Source: JAPPOI01 sp028818055 (GTDB lineage Bacteria; Pseudomonadota; Alphaproteobacteria; Rhodobacterales; Rhodobacteraceae). Taken from it: a stretch of 64,000 bases of DNA. The translations under genes were made by a program, and so were the position numbers. The stretch covers positions 2,418,001 through 2,482,000 of the forward strand of contig OZ253954.1 of the NCBI GenBank assembly GCA_965267405.1. Direction: 5' to 3'. Shown piece after piece: positions 17,237 through 26,106 of the stretch (position 1 is the first letter of the stretch; each line of letters begins with the position of its first letter). A model generated the notes under the pieces. That model was not told where the DNA came from, made no database searches, and saw nothing but the letters and a program-made list of their open reading frames with translations.

Positions 17237-17884
17237 ATGGATTGGACAAGAACAATTGACGGTTATTGTGAACGAACTGACCCGTCGTATTGGTCTGAGC
17301 CGATCAACGCGGTCACGAATTTGGCATTCATTTTGGTCGCAGTATTCATGTGGCGACGTACGGCCGGATATGGCGAGGCTCGATTCCTCAGCGCAGTTCT
17401 ATTTGTCATCGGCGTCGGATCTTACCTTTTCCACACCCACGCAACGGCTTGGTCCGCCGTTTTGGATGTCCTTCCAATCATTTTGTTCTCTTTAACGTAT
17501 ATTTTTCTGGCAAACCGGGACTATTGGAAATGGCCGATATGGTTGGCCTTTTTGGGGACCATCGCTTATTTTCCTTACTCTGCAGCGGTGGCGTGGGCCG
17601 CTTCACACTTGCCGTTTTTCAATATCTCAGCTGAGTACTGGGCCTTGCCGTTGATGATCGGAGCTTATGGGTTTGCACTGCGAGGCAGGCTGCCCGAAAC
17701 AGCCAATGGTTTGACGATAGGAGCGGGCATATTGTCTGTGTCGCTGACTGCGCGGTCTCTGGACGAGCTGCTGTGTTCGAGCATTCCCAGCGGCACACAT
17801 TTCCTTTGGCACATACTCAACGCCATAATGCTGGGCTGGATGATTGAAGTTTGGTGGCGGCACACACAAAGGTCTGATCTCTGA
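17237..17884 (+). CDS. Alkaline-ceramidase-family integral membrane hydrolase
   Basis: The 215-residue protein has about seven hydrophobic segments. It matches the alkaline ceramidase/PAQR-like family (CREST superfamily): SEPINAVTNLAF near residue 20, FHTHAT…VLDVLP near residues 65-80, and a C-terminal GTHFLWHILN. The His, Asp and two C-terminal His are the expected zinc ligands. In eukaryotes the family cleaves ceramide; the bacterial substrate is unknown. GATAACAGGAAT precedes the ATG. It may be followed by gatC on the same transcript after 74 bp. Confidence 0.8.
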   Translation: MDWTRTIDGYCERTDPSYWSEPINAVTNLAFILVAVFMWRRTAGYGEARFLSAVLFVIGVGSYLFHTHATAWSAVLDVLPIILFSLTYIFLANRDYWKWPIWLAFLGTIAYFPYSAAVAWAASHLPFFNISAEYWALPLMIGAYGFALRGRLPETANGLTIGAGILSVSLTARSLDELLCSSIPSGTHFLWHILNAIMLGWMIEVWWRHTQRSDL

Positions 17885-17958
17885 ATCAAAGTTGGCAGTC
17901 TTGGCAATACGTGCCAGCCGCGCTAAACGCAGCCGAACGCCTTCAAACGAGTATCCAA

Positions 17959-18246
17959 ATGTCGATTGATACCGAAACTGCCCGTCGCGTGGCCAAGCTT
18001 GCGCGCATTAAAGTGGAAGATGAAGACCTGCCGGCACTGGCGCAGGACTTCAACCGCATTTTGGGATTTGTTGAGCAATTGAACGAGGTTGATGTCGATG
18101 GCGTCGAGCCAATGACATCGGTCACACCGATGCGCCTTAAGCGGCGTGAGGACGTGGTGACCGAAGGAAACCAAGCTGACAAAGTTCTTTCCAACGCGCC
18201 CGACGCCCGTGAAGGCTTTTTTGCTGTGCCGAAGGTGGTGGAATGA
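17959..18246 (+). CDS. gatC: Asp/Glu-tRNA amidotransferase subunit C
   Basis: GatC stabilises the GatCAB complex that amidates Glu-tRNA(Gln) and/or Asp-tRNA(Asn). The 95-residue form starting MSIDTETARRVAKLARI has the normal length; the in-frame start at 17911 would add an atypical 16 residues. Conserved EPMTSVTPMRLKRREDVV and the FFAVPKVVE C-terminus are present. The stop overlaps the gatA start (ATGA). Confidence 0.95.
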   Translation: MSIDTETARRVAKLARIKVEDEDLPALAQDFNRILGFVEQLNEVDVDGVEPMTSVTPMRLKRREDVVTEGNQADKVLSNAPDAREGFFAVPKVVE

Positions 18247-19727
18247 GCGATCTGAACAAACTCACGATTGCCGAGGCGCGCGACAAACTGCGAGCCGGGG
18301 ACATCTCAAGCGTCGAACTGACAGGCGCTTGTTTATCAGCTGCTGACGCCGCAAAGGAACTCAATGCCGTCGTTCACCCGACTCCTGATCTTGCGATGGA
18401 GCAGGCGAAACAGGCGGATGACCGTCTGAAGAGCGGTTATGCCCCCGATATGTGCGGAATTCCGCTGGGCATCAAAGACCTGTTTTGCACCCAAGGTGTG
18501 GCCAGCCAAGCGGCCAGTGGAATTCTGAACGGTTTCAAGCCTGAGTATGAATCCACGGTCACCACAAAACTGTTCGATTCCGGGGCCGTCATGATCGGCA
18601 AACTCAACATGGATGAGTTTGCGATGGGGTCATCAAACGAAACATCGGTTTACGGCAACGTCGTGAACCCGTGGCGAAAGGCCGACGATGACACCGCGCT
18701 GACGCCCGGAGGTTCTTCTGGGGGCTCATCGGCAGCCGTGGCCGCCGACATATGTCTTGGTGCGACAGGAACAGACACGGGCGGGTCCATCCGCCAGCCA
18801 GCAGCGTTCACAGGCATTACAGGCCTGAAACCCACATACGGTCGTGTAAGCCGCTGGGGCATCGTCGCATTCGCCTCGTCGCTGGATCAGGCTGGTCCGA
18901 TGGCCAAGTCGGTTCGTGATTGCGCAATTATGCTTAAAGCTATGTCGGGGCATGATCCGAAAGATTCGACCTCTGCCGAGTTTGATGTTCCGGATTTTGA
19001 AGCCATGCTTACCGGCGACATCAAAGGGCAAACCATTGGTATTCCGAAAGAATATCGAATGGACGGAATGCCAGACGAGATTGAGGCGCTCTGGGCTAAG
19101 GGTCGCGAGATGCTCGAGGACGCCGGGGCCAAGATCGTTGATATATCGCTTCCGCACACAAAGTACGCGCTTCCGGCGTATTACGTGATCGCGCCAGCCG
19201 AAGCTTCATCAAACCTCGCGCGGTATGACGGCGTCCGCTATGGCCATCGGGCAAAACTGGCCCAGGGCGATGGCATCACGGAAATGTATGAGAAAACTCG
19301 CGCCGAAGGTTTCGGAGACGAGGTGAAACGCCGCGTCATGATCGGCACGTATGTTCTTTCTGCCGGGTTCTATGATGCCTACTACAACAGGGCACGACGC
19401 GTCCGGGCGCTGATCAAGAAGGACTTCGATGATGCCTTCGATGCCGGTGTCGATGCCATTTTGACCCCCGCAACTCCATCGTCGGCATTCGCTCTGGGTC
19501 AGGAATTTGATGATCCGGTCCAAATGTATCTAAACGACGTTTTCACCGTGACAGTGAACTTGGCTGGCCTTCCGGGCATCTCTGTTCCTGCGGGCTTGGA
19601 TGGACAAGGTCTTCCACTTGGACTGCAACTGATCGGTAAGCCATGGGACGAGGGCGGATTGATGAACGTTGCCCAGGCTTTAGAAGATCGCGCAGGATTT
19701 ATTTCCAAGCCGGAGAAATGGTGGTAA
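18243..19727 (+). CDS. gatA: Asp/Glu-tRNA amidotransferase subunit A
   Basis: This 494-residue amidase-signature protein releases ammonia from glutamine for the GatCAB complex. The catalytic Lys is in GIPLGIKDLF, and the Ser-cisSer-Lys signature GGSSGGSSAAVAA and GTDTGGSIRQPAAF follow near residues 155-180. gatB is not nearby, as is common in Rhodobacterales. Confidence 0.96.
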   Translation: MSDLNKLTIAEARDKLRAGDISSVELTGACLSAADAAKELNAVVHPTPDLAMEQAKQADDRLKSGYAPDMCGIPLGIKDLFCTQGVASQAASGILNGFKPEYESTVTTKLFDSGAVMIGKLNMDEFAMGSSNETSVYGNVVNPWRKADDDTALTPGGSSGGSSAAVAADICLGATGTDTGGSIRQPAAFTGITGLKPTYGRVSRWGIVAFASSLDQAGPMAKSVRDCAIMLKAMSGHDPKDSTSAEFDVPDFEAMLTGDIKGQTIGIPKEYRMDGMPDEIEALWAKGREMLEDAGAKIVDISLPHTKYALPAYYVIAPAEASSNLARYDGVRYGHRAKLAQGDGITEMYEKTRAEGFGDEVKRRVMIGTYVLSAGFYDAYYNRARRVRALIKKDFDDAFDAGVDAILTPATPSSAFALGQEFDDPVQMYLNDVFTVTVNLAGLPGISVPAGLDGQGLPLGLQLIGKPWDEGGLMNVAQALEDRAGFISKPEKWW

Positions 19728-19757
19728 TCTGCCAAAAAACAGAGGCAGAGCAAACCA

Positions 19758-20456
19758 ATGGTTTTTCGTTTCACCACGTCAGTGGCGGTCATAGCCGTAC
19801 TGAGCGGCTGTGCGTCGTCCATTCCTGACAGCAACCCTGAAACCGGTGTCGGATTTGGGAATTATGATCAGTATCTTGCTGAACGAGCGCGCAGAAACGC
19901 AGAGCTTCAAGCGATGCGCGGTTCACCAGTGCCGGAAGGACAAGTCATTGCGCAGGATACATTGAACGTCCTGAACGTGGATCGCCCGGTCAACGCTACG
20001 CCAACTCAAACAGCGGTTTCTGAGCCGCAAACAGTTGAAGTGGCTACTGTGGACACAGGAAATCCGGATATCTCAGACGAACAAGAGTTTGACGCGGTCT
20101 CAACCCGCGAGTCGATCGAGTCCGATGCCGAGCGACTGGAGCGCAATCGCGAGCAATATCAAATCGTCCAGCCAACAGCATTACCTGAACGCGCAGGGGA
20201 CACTGGACCAAACATTGTCGCCTTTGCTCTTTCAACAAACCACCCGCGCGGGACCCAAATGTTCGAAAGGTCTGGACGGTCAAACGTGGAGCGGTTCACA
20301 CGGGTTTGCGCAAGTTACGGAACCGACGACCAAGCACAGCAGGCCTTCTTGGCCAACGGCGGCCCACAGCGTGACCGAAAGGGGCTTGATCCAGACGGAG
20401 ACGGCTATGCATGCTTCTGGGACCCGTCTCCATTCAGGTCCGCTCGCGGAGGATAG
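19758..20456 (+). CDS. Lipoprotein with C-terminal excalibur-like calcium motif
   Basis: The 232-residue protein starts with a lipoprotein signal ending LSGC (Cys18). A low-complexity middle rich in Thr, Glu and Val follows. The C-terminal ~70 residues include NVERFTRVCASYGTDDQAQ and DPDGDGYACFWDPSPFR. The DxDGDGxxC element is like excalibur/EF-hand calcium-binding motifs. I know this arrangement as a conserved roseobacter hypothetical but not its role. It ends 4 bp before an AmpD-like amidase, so envelope function is a reasonable guess. Confidence 0.8.
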   Translation: MVFRFTTSVAVIAVLSGCASSIPDSNPETGVGFGNYDQYLAERARRNAELQAMRGSPVPEGQVIAQDTLNVLNVDRPVNATPTQTAVSEPQTVEVATVDTGNPDISDEQEFDAVSTRESIESDAERLERNREQYQIVQPTALPERAGDTGPNIVAFALSTNHPRGTQMFERSGRSNVERFTRVCASYGTDDQAQQAFLANGGPQRDRKGLDPDGDGYACFWDPSPFRSARGG

Positions 20457-20460
20457 AGAA

Positions 20461-21171
20461 ATGAAGATCACGGACCGCCCTTCACCAAACTTCGGCGACA
20501 GAATTGGTGAGGCTGCGCCGTCCCTGATCGTGCTTCACTACACGGCCATGCCATCGTGTGATGAGGCATTGGAAAGACTTTGCAGCGAAGAATCCGGGGT
20601 TTCATCGCACTATCTGGTTGGTGCTGATGGTTCGGTTTTTAGGATGGTCGCTGAAGACAAGCGGGCATGGCATGCCGGTGATGGGCGCTGGGCTGGGCGG
20701 GGCGACGTCAATTCGCGATCTATTGGGATAGAGCTGGATAACGACGGCGCGTCCGAATTCGCGGAACCGCTCATGACTGCGTTGGAAGCGCTGCTTGGCG
20801 CCATCATCGACAGATATGATCTACCGCCAAAATCCGTCATCGGCCATTCTGATTTTGCACCCGACCGCAAATGTGATCCCGGTCGAATGTTCGATTGGCA
20901 AAGGTTGGCAGAGAAAGGTCTTTCTATATGGCCCGAGCCAAGCTTGGACGACGATTTCATGCGCCATGCCGCAGTCTTCGGATACCCCGTGGAACATGGC
21001 GAGGCCGTTGTGTTGGACGCCTTTCGTCAACGCTTCCGACCCACGGCTTCCGGGCCGATGAGCCCTGCTGATCGCGCCTTGATGGCCGGTCTCGCCCGGC
21101 AATTTCCGGCTGATGTGACTGAACGTTTCAATCGCCGGGTACCGTCGCGCCCATTGTCTTCTCTGCGTTAA
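20461..21171 (+). CDS. N-acetylmuramoyl-L-alanine amidase, AmpD-like
   Basis: The 236-residue amidase_2 domain protein cleaves the lactyl amide between muramic acid and peptide. Zinc ligand candidates are His in LHYTAM, His in IGHSDFAP and the DRKCDPG element; the Glu of IGIELDND is also conserved. There is no signal peptide, so it is probably cytoplasmic and recycles anhydromuropeptides like AmpD. The start is the ATG at 20461 directly after the lipoprotein stop; the in-frame extension to 20035 would overlap the lipoprotein gene and is rejected. Confidence 0.87.
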   Translation: MKITDRPSPNFGDRIGEAAPSLIVLHYTAMPSCDEALERLCSEESGVSSHYLVGADGSVFRMVAEDKRAWHAGDGRWAGRGDVNSRSIGIELDNDGASEFAEPLMTALEALLGAIIDRYDLPPKSVIGHSDFAPDRKCDPGRMFDWQRLAEKGLSIWPEPSLDDDFMRHAAVFGYPVEHGEAVVLDAFRQRFRPTASGPMSPADRALMAGLARQFPADVTERFNRRVPSRPLSSLR

Positions 21172-21175
21172 ACAT

Positions 21176-21205
21176 TTGACGAATTGACCTAAAACCCGCT
21201 ATTTC
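21176..21205 (+). promoter_or_regulatory. Candidate rnpB promoter
   Basis: TTGACG (21176-21181) and TATTTC (21200-21205) are spaced by 18 bp, and the -10-like box ends 7 bp before the predicted 5' end of RNase P RNA. This is a plausible sigma-70 promoter read by eye, with a weak -10. Confidence 0.4.
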
Positions 21206-21212
21206 GCCGTTT

Positions 21213-21595
21213 GCGCGGATAGCCGGATGGCCGCCTTCGGTTGCTCGAAAGAGTAGCCAGGGAGGAAAGTCCGGACTCCATGAAACAACGGTGCCGGGTA
21301 ATGCCCGGCCGGGGAAACCCGAGGGAAAGCGCCACAGAGAACAGACGTCCCCGCCTGCGGGGTCACGGTGAAACGGTGGGGTAAGAGCCCACCGCGGGAC
21401 TGGCAACAGGACCGGCACGGCAAGCCCCACCGGGAGCAATGCCAAATAGGGGCCTCGCGCGGCTTGTCCGCGGGTGGTTTCAGCCCGAAGGCCCGGGTTG
21501 GCAGCTAGAACCTGTTGGTAACAACGGGTCCAGATGAATGGTCATCGAACCGTGGAAACACGGGGAACAGAATCCGGCTTACAGGCTATCCGCGC
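21213..21595 (+). ncRNA. rnpB: RNase P RNA (class A)
   Basis: The catalytic RNA of RNase P trims tRNA 5' leaders. The ends pair perfectly (GCGCGGATAGCC at the 5' end, GGCTATCCGCGC at the 3' end) as helix P1. Hallmark conserved segments are present in order: GAGGAAAGTCCGGACTCC (CR-I), the ACAGAGAACAGAC region, GGTAAGAGCCCACCG, and the 3' block ACAGAATCCGGCTTACAG. The length of about 383 nt is normal for alphaproteobacteria. The 5' end is set by P1 and may be off by a few bases. Confidence 0.95.
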
Positions 21596-21647
21596 ATATT
21601 AGCCAGCAAGTCTGACCAAATTTGTACGCAGTGGTTTTTCGACAAGT

Positions 21648-22442
21648 TTATCCGGGCCGGGCCGAAGTAGATTGGTCCGAATTCTGCTTCAGGCTTTCGT
21701 AAGTCGCTGCGACAACAGACTGCAATTTGTCGGCAAAGACGCGTGCATTGTCTTCGGTCACCCCTGCGGTAGGAATTGGCTCACCGAACCGGACTTTGAT
21801 CTGCCCTGGGCGCGCTCGGACTGACCCAAGAGGCAATGTGTGGTGACCGCCAAAAAATGTGACTGGAACGACTGGAACCTGTGCCCGAATTGCAATCAGA
21901 CTTGCACCGATCTTGAAACGTCCGACACCGTCGAAGCCCTGAATTTTTCCTTCGCCACCCCAAGCCAGTCTTTCGCCACGTTGGACTGCCTCTACCATCT
22001 TCGCCAGCAAACGATCGGTGCCCGCGCGATTTCCTCGTGGCACCATTTCGATGCCAGCCTTCTGAGTTGCGGCTCGGCCGAAGGGGATAAAAGAATAAAT
22101 GTCGGCAGCTGCGGCTCGATCCAGGTGTGGCCACATAACTTTTCCGTACGCAGCAACGTCAGAAAAAGACGACTCATTGTAGCACACCACGCATCCGACG
22201 CCCGGTTTCGGTAGGGGCCCGTCGACATGAACATCAATGTGACATCGCTCCAGGAAGCGGGCGAAATGCGATGCAATCATCTGCCGCGCTTCGTTCATAT
22301 CCCTAGCGGAGCGCACGATCCTGGCATTTACGATTGGACTGCCAGCCAGCCAGCTCAAAGATGCAAATGAGCCTCGTCCGAATTCAGCGAATGCATTTGA
22401 CCGTTTGGGGCTAAAGCTTTGGATTTCAGGAGATTCTGTCAT
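21648..22442 (-). CDS. PlsC-like acyltransferase with altered HX4D motif
   Basis: The ~264-residue protein resembles 1-acylglycerol-3-phosphate acyltransferases, which transfer acyl groups to lysophospholipids at the inner membrane. The usual catalytic NHxSxxD motif reads NESSFSD, with Glu in place of His, and the usual FPEGTR region reads GGEGKIQG. Downstream VPVVPVTFFGG and IKVRFGEPIP agree with the family fold. It may be inactive, use a different mechanism, or have another acceptor. The ATG at 22442 is used; a GTG at 22469 would add nine residues. Confidence 0.75.
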   Translation of the reverse strand: MTESPEIQSFSPKRSNAFAEFGRGSFASLSWLAGSPIVNARIVRSARDMNEARQMIASHFARFLERCHIDVHVDGPLPKPGVGCVVCYNESSFSDVAAYGKVMWPHLDRAAAADIYSFIPFGRAATQKAGIEMVPRGNRAGTDRLLAKMVEAVQRGERLAWGGEGKIQGFDGVGRFKIGASLIAIRAQVPVVPVTFFGGHHTLPLGSVRARPGQIKVRFGEPIPTAGVTEDNARVFADKLQSVVAATYESLKQNSDQSTSARPG

Positions 22443-22629
22443 TTGACGGTCGCCAGTAATAAAATTCACAAAACCTTAGCTGTTAGCGTGTGGATTTGTC
22501 GATCTTGCAAGACTAGGGTCACGCCGGGCCTTTTCCTGTTGACAGACGCCGCCCCACCAGTAAAAGGCGGGCTTCAAGGATTTTTCGGCGTGCGGCGCCA
22601 CATTGCTGCTGCCTGATAGGAGACGAGAC

Positions 22630-22797
22630 ATGGCGAAGCCAACGACAATCAAAATTCGTCTGAACTCGACAGCAGACACCGGCCACTTCTACGTGACCAA
22701 GAAGAACGCACGCACCATGACCGAGAAAATGGTCGTGCGGAAGTACGACCCGGTTGCGCGCAAGCACGTCGAGTACAAGGAAGGCAAGATCAAGTAA
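22630..22797 (+). CDS. rpmG: 50S ribosomal protein L33
   Basis: The 55-residue protein MAKPTTIKIRLNSTADTG… matches alphaproteobacterial L33. It lacks the CxxC pairs of zinc-binding L33, so it is the zinc-independent form. The start has AGGAGACGAG upstream. A clear intrinsic terminator follows 25 bp after the stop. Confidence 0.96.
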   Translation: MAKPTTIKIRLNSTADTGHFYVTKKNARTMTEKMVVRKYDPVARKHVEYKEGKIK

Positions 22798-22821
22798 GAT
22801 CTCCTTCAGCTACGAATTCGA

Positions 22822-22849
22822 GGCCGCGCTTTGCGCGGCCTTTTCTTTT
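22822..22849 (+). terminator. Intrinsic terminator after rpmG
   Basis: The perfect 8-bp stem GGCCGCGC / GCGCGGCC with a 3-nt loop (22822-22840) is followed by TTTTCTTTT. It should end the rpmG transcript and shield the downstream GNAT gene. Confidence 0.9.
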
Positions 22850-22880
22850 GCGGTCTTGAAAAATTCAAAGGCACCAGCAC

Positions 22881-23399
22881 ATGCAGGGTATGACGACATC
22901 GTTCACCGTACGAAAATCCAATTTAGGAGACCTGGCAGCTGTGGATGGACTTCTGTCCGCCTCTTATCCGGTTTTGTTGGCGGCAGACTATCCGCCATCT
23001 GTCATCGTCACGGCGGTTCCGCTGATTTCGCGGGCTAATCCCGCTCTTTTAAGCAGTGGCAGTTATTTTGTCGTCGAAGATGGCGATGGTTCGATCATTG
23101 GTGCCGGTGGATGGACTGAGGCCGCACCGCCAGGCGGTCGGCGTCGACCTGGCATTGGGCATATCCGCCACGTCGTAACAGATCACCGCCAAGTTCGCCG
23201 CGGCGTTGGGCGGGCGTTGATGGAGCATGTCATTGCAGATGCTGAAAACTTCGGAATTACACAGTTAGAGTGTTTTTCGACTCTGACAGCCGAGCGATTC
23301 TACGAAGCTTTTGGATTTAGGACGATCCGGCCCATCACTTTGTCGCTTAGGGCCGGAATCGAATTCCAATCAATTTACATGGTGCGTGAGAGCCGCTGA
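22881..23399 (+). CDS. GNAT-family N-acetyltransferase
   Basis: The 172-residue GNAT protein has the acetyl-CoA loop VRRGVGRALMEHVIADAE (the Q/RxxGxG/A region) preceded by beta strand HIRHVVTD. The C-terminal FYEAFGFRTI is the usual GNAT end strand. The substrate is unknown. The ATG at 22881 has AAAGG ten bases upstream. It lies convergent to tkt with 8 bp between. Confidence 0.85.
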   Translation: MQGMTTSFTVRKSNLGDLAAVDGLLSASYPVLLAADYPPSVIVTAVPLISRANPALLSSGSYFVVEDGDGSIIGAGGWTEAAPPGGRRRPGIGHIRHVVTDHRQVRRGVGRALMEHVIADAENFGITQLECFSTLTAERFYEAFGFRTIRPITLSLRAGIEFQSIYMVRESR

Positions 23400-23407
23400 T
23401 CAGCGGC

Positions 23408-25426
23408 TCAAAGCATGCCTTTGACGGCTTCAACCACGGCTTCGGCCCGAATGCCAAAGTAGGTGTAGAGGTCCGCTGCCGGCGCCGAGGCACCAAAGCC
23501 TTCCATGCCGACAAAGCGTGACTTATCACGCTTGCCGCGTTCGCCTTCCAGCCATTTGTCCCAGCCGAACCGCACGCCGGCTTCGATGGCTACGCGGACC
23601 GGACCTGCCGGAAGTACCTTCTTTCGATAAGCTTCGTCCTGCGCCTCGAATAGCTCCCAGCAAGGCATAGACACTACGCGAGTGCCGATGCCTTCAGCTT
23701 CCAGCATTTCACGTGCTTCCAAGGCGATCTGAACTTCCGAGCCAGTGGCCATCAGGATTGCCTGCCGTTTTTCAGTCGCGTCCGCGAGAACGTAAGCACC
23801 CTGTGCAGTGAGGTTCTTCATCTTGTGTTCGGTACGAACAGTTGGAAGCCCCTGACGGCTCAGCGCGAGCACGCTCGGGGTTTTCTCGGACGTCAACGCC
23901 AGTTCCCAGGCCTCGGCGGTCTCAACAGTGTCGGCTGGGCGGAACACCCAAGTATTCGGGGTCGCGCGAGAGATTGCGAGATGTTCGACAGGTTGGTGCG
24001 TTGGTCCATCTTCGCCAAGACCGATCGAGTCGTGCGTCATCACATATGTAACTGGAACACCCATCAAGGCGGACAAGCGCATAGCCCCACGTGCATAGTC
24101 AGTGAAGCACATGAATGTTCCGCCGTAAGGACGAACGCCTCCGTGCAGGACCATGCCGTTCATAGCTGCAGCCATGCCGTGTTCACGGATACCATAGTGG
24201 ACGTAACGACCTTTGCGGTTGCTTGGGTCAAAGATGCCCAAATCACTGGTCAGGGTGTTGTTCGACCCAGTCAGGTCAGCAGACCCACCAATCGTGTCCG
24301 GCATAATTGGATTGACCGCTGCAAGTACCATTTCCGAGGACTTGCGGGTCGCAACCTTTGGCTGCTCTTCAGATACTGTGCGCTTCAGCGCGCGGATGGC
24401 GGAACTCAGCTTTTTAGGAGCACCTCCGCTCCAAAGCCTTTGCATTTCAGTTTGGCGCGATGGGCTTAAACCCGCGAACCGATCTTCCCATGCTTCGCGA
24501 TCTGCCGCACCACGAGATCCTGTTGCTCGCCATGCATTCGCGATCTCAGCAGGAACTTCGAACGGACCGTGTGACCAACCGTAAGCAGCTTTTGTGGCCG
24601 CAATCTCATCATCGCCCAGCGGTGAACCGTGGGCCTTGGCCGTGTCCTGCTTTGCTGGTGAGCCAAAGCCGATGTGCGTTTTACATGCAATCATCGTGGG
24701 CTTCTTCGTCGACTTGGCGTGTGTTAGCGCCTTGTTGATGTCTTCAGGGTCGTGGCCATCGCATTCAATGACCTGCCAGCCAGCCGCTTGGAAACGGCGC
24801 TTTTGGTCAGTGATGTCGCTGAGACTGATTTCACCATCGATCGAAATGTTGTTGTCATCCCAAAGTACGATCAGCTTGCCGAGCTTTTGCATGCCCGCAA
24901 GGCCGATGGCTTCGTGGCTGATGCCTTCCATCAGGCAACCGTCGCCGGCGATCACGTAGGTGTAGTGGTCAACAACCTTCTTTCCGTAACGAGCGCGTAA
25001 GCTTTCTTCTGCCATCGCAAAACCAACGGCATTCGCAATGCCCTGACCCAGTGGACCAGTTGTCGTTTCAATACCTTTGGCGTGGCCGTACTCGGGGTGT
25101 CCAGCGGTGATCGCGCCCATCTGTCGGAAGTTCTTGATCTGGTCGAGGGTCATGTCCTCGTAGCCCGTCAAATGCAAAAGGGCATACAGCAGCATGGAAC
25201 CGTGTCCTGCCGACAGAATGAACCTGTCGCGGTCCGGCCAATCCGGAGCGGATGCGTCAAACTTCAGGTGCTTTTCGAAAAGAACGGTCGCGACGTCTGC
25301 CATTCCCATCGGCATTCCAGGGTGGCCGGAATTTGCGGCTTGGACTGCATCCATGGCCAGCGTGCGGATGGCGTTCGCGCGTGCAAAGTGATCGGGGTGA
25401 AGCTCTTTGAGTGCAGAGATGTCCAA
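23408..25426 (-). CDS. tkt: Transketolase
   Basis: The 672-residue thiamine-diphosphate enzyme transfers two-carbon units in the pentose phosphate and Calvin-type pathways. The ThDP site GDGCLMEGISHEA and the C-terminal transketolase region (MTHDSIGLGEDGPTHQPVEH) are intact. It is divergent from the zapA pair; a ~200-bp gap holds both promoters. Transketolase next to zapA is a recurrent layout in Rhodobacterales. Confidence 0.97.
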   Translation of the reverse strand: MDISALKELHPDHFARANAIRTLAMDAVQAANSGHPGMPMGMADVATVLFEKHLKFDASAPDWPDRDRFILSAGHGSMLLYALLHLTGYEDMTLDQIKNFRQMGAITAGHPEYGHAKGIETTTGPLGQGIANAVGFAMAEESLRARYGKKVVDHYTYVIAGDGCLMEGISHEAIGLAGMQKLGKLIVLWDDNNISIDGEISLSDITDQKRRFQAAGWQVIECDGHDPEDINKALTHAKSTKKPTMIACKTHIGFGSPAKQDTAKAHGSPLGDDEIAATKAAYGWSHGPFEVPAEIANAWRATGSRGAADREAWEDRFAGLSPSRQTEMQRLWSGGAPKKLSSAIRALKRTVSEEQPKVATRKSSEMVLAAVNPIMPDTIGGSADLTGSNNTLTSDLGIFDPSNRKGRYVHYGIREHGMAAAMNGMVLHGGVRPYGGTFMCFTDYARGAMRLSALMGVPVTYVMTHDSIGLGEDGPTHQPVEHLAISRATPNTWVFRPADTVETAEAWELALTSEKTPSVLALSRQGLPTVRTEHKMKNLTAQGAYVLADATEKRQAILMATGSEVQIALEAREMLEAEGIGTRVVSMPCWELFEAQDEAYRKKVLPAGPVRVAIEAGVRFGWDKWLEGERGKRDKSRFVGMEGFGASAPAADLYTYFGIRAEAVVEAVKGML

Positions 25427-25628
25427 GCGACCTGTCCTTTGATTGTTTCCAATATTGAGGCGACTGATAGCAGGCGCGTGGGCAAGTTCAAGCTTGGTCT
25501 ATGGTGCGGGAACCGGAAAGGGGGGTGAAAACTGGGCCTGACATTCGTATGAGTCAAGAAAGGGCGGGGCTTAGCGCGATTCGTTAAAGTGCTTTGCTTC
25601 CGATGATGTCGAGGGAGCCGAAACAAAA

Positions 25629-26105
25629 ATGAATGATATTTCGGAGTTGGAAAGCCGTATTGCGGCAGCCTTGGATCGAGCGGGACGTGCATTAGATCAG
25701 ATCAGCGCCGTATCCACCGAACCGGTAGAAAGCAGCGATGCTGCGGCGTTGAAAGAAGAGCTCGACGCAGAGCGTGTTGCGAATGCTCAACTTGAAGAGC
25801 GTGTGCGCGCGATTAAGGAAAAGCAAGAAACCACACTAGCTGCCCTTGAAGCGGAGGTTTCTCGGCTCAGGCAGTCGGTCACGGAGAAAGACGGTTCCGT
25901 GCAGCGGATGCGCGCAGTGAACTCGGAATTGCGCCAGTCCAATCAAGCGATGCGCGACGCGATCTCCCAAGGATTGGCCGATCCCCACCTGGTGAACAGA
26001 TCGATGATGAGCGAGCTTGAAAGTTTACGGGCTACACGAGATGCCGACCGGGCAGAGCTTGATGACATCTTGGCTGCGCTTGAACCTGTTTTGAAGGAGG
26101 CTTGA
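25629..26105 (+). CDS. Coiled-coil protein upstream of zapA (ZauP-like)
   Basis: The 158-residue acidic protein is almost wholly heptad-like helix, with Leu/Ala-rich repeats through residues 35-110 and a C-terminal SLRATRDADRAELDDILAALE helix. There is no signal or membrane segment. It directly precedes zapA with one base between, presumably co-translated. In Caulobacter the coiled-coil ZauP is encoded just upstream of zapA and binds ZapA to organise the Z-ring. This gene has the same position and architecture, so that role is inferred. Confidence 0.8.
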   Translation: MNDISELESRIAAALDRAGRALDQISAVSTEPVESSDAAALKEELDAERVANAQLEERVRAIKEKQETTLAALEAEVSRLRQSVTEKDGSVQRMRAVNSELRQSNQAMRDAISQGLADPHLVNRSMMSELESLRATRDADRAELDDILAALEPVLKEA

Positions 26106-26106
26106 T

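Noticed and set aside
25427..25628. 6S RNA next to zapA
   Set aside because: No long bulged hairpin with a central open bubble was visible; the gap looks like divergent promoters.
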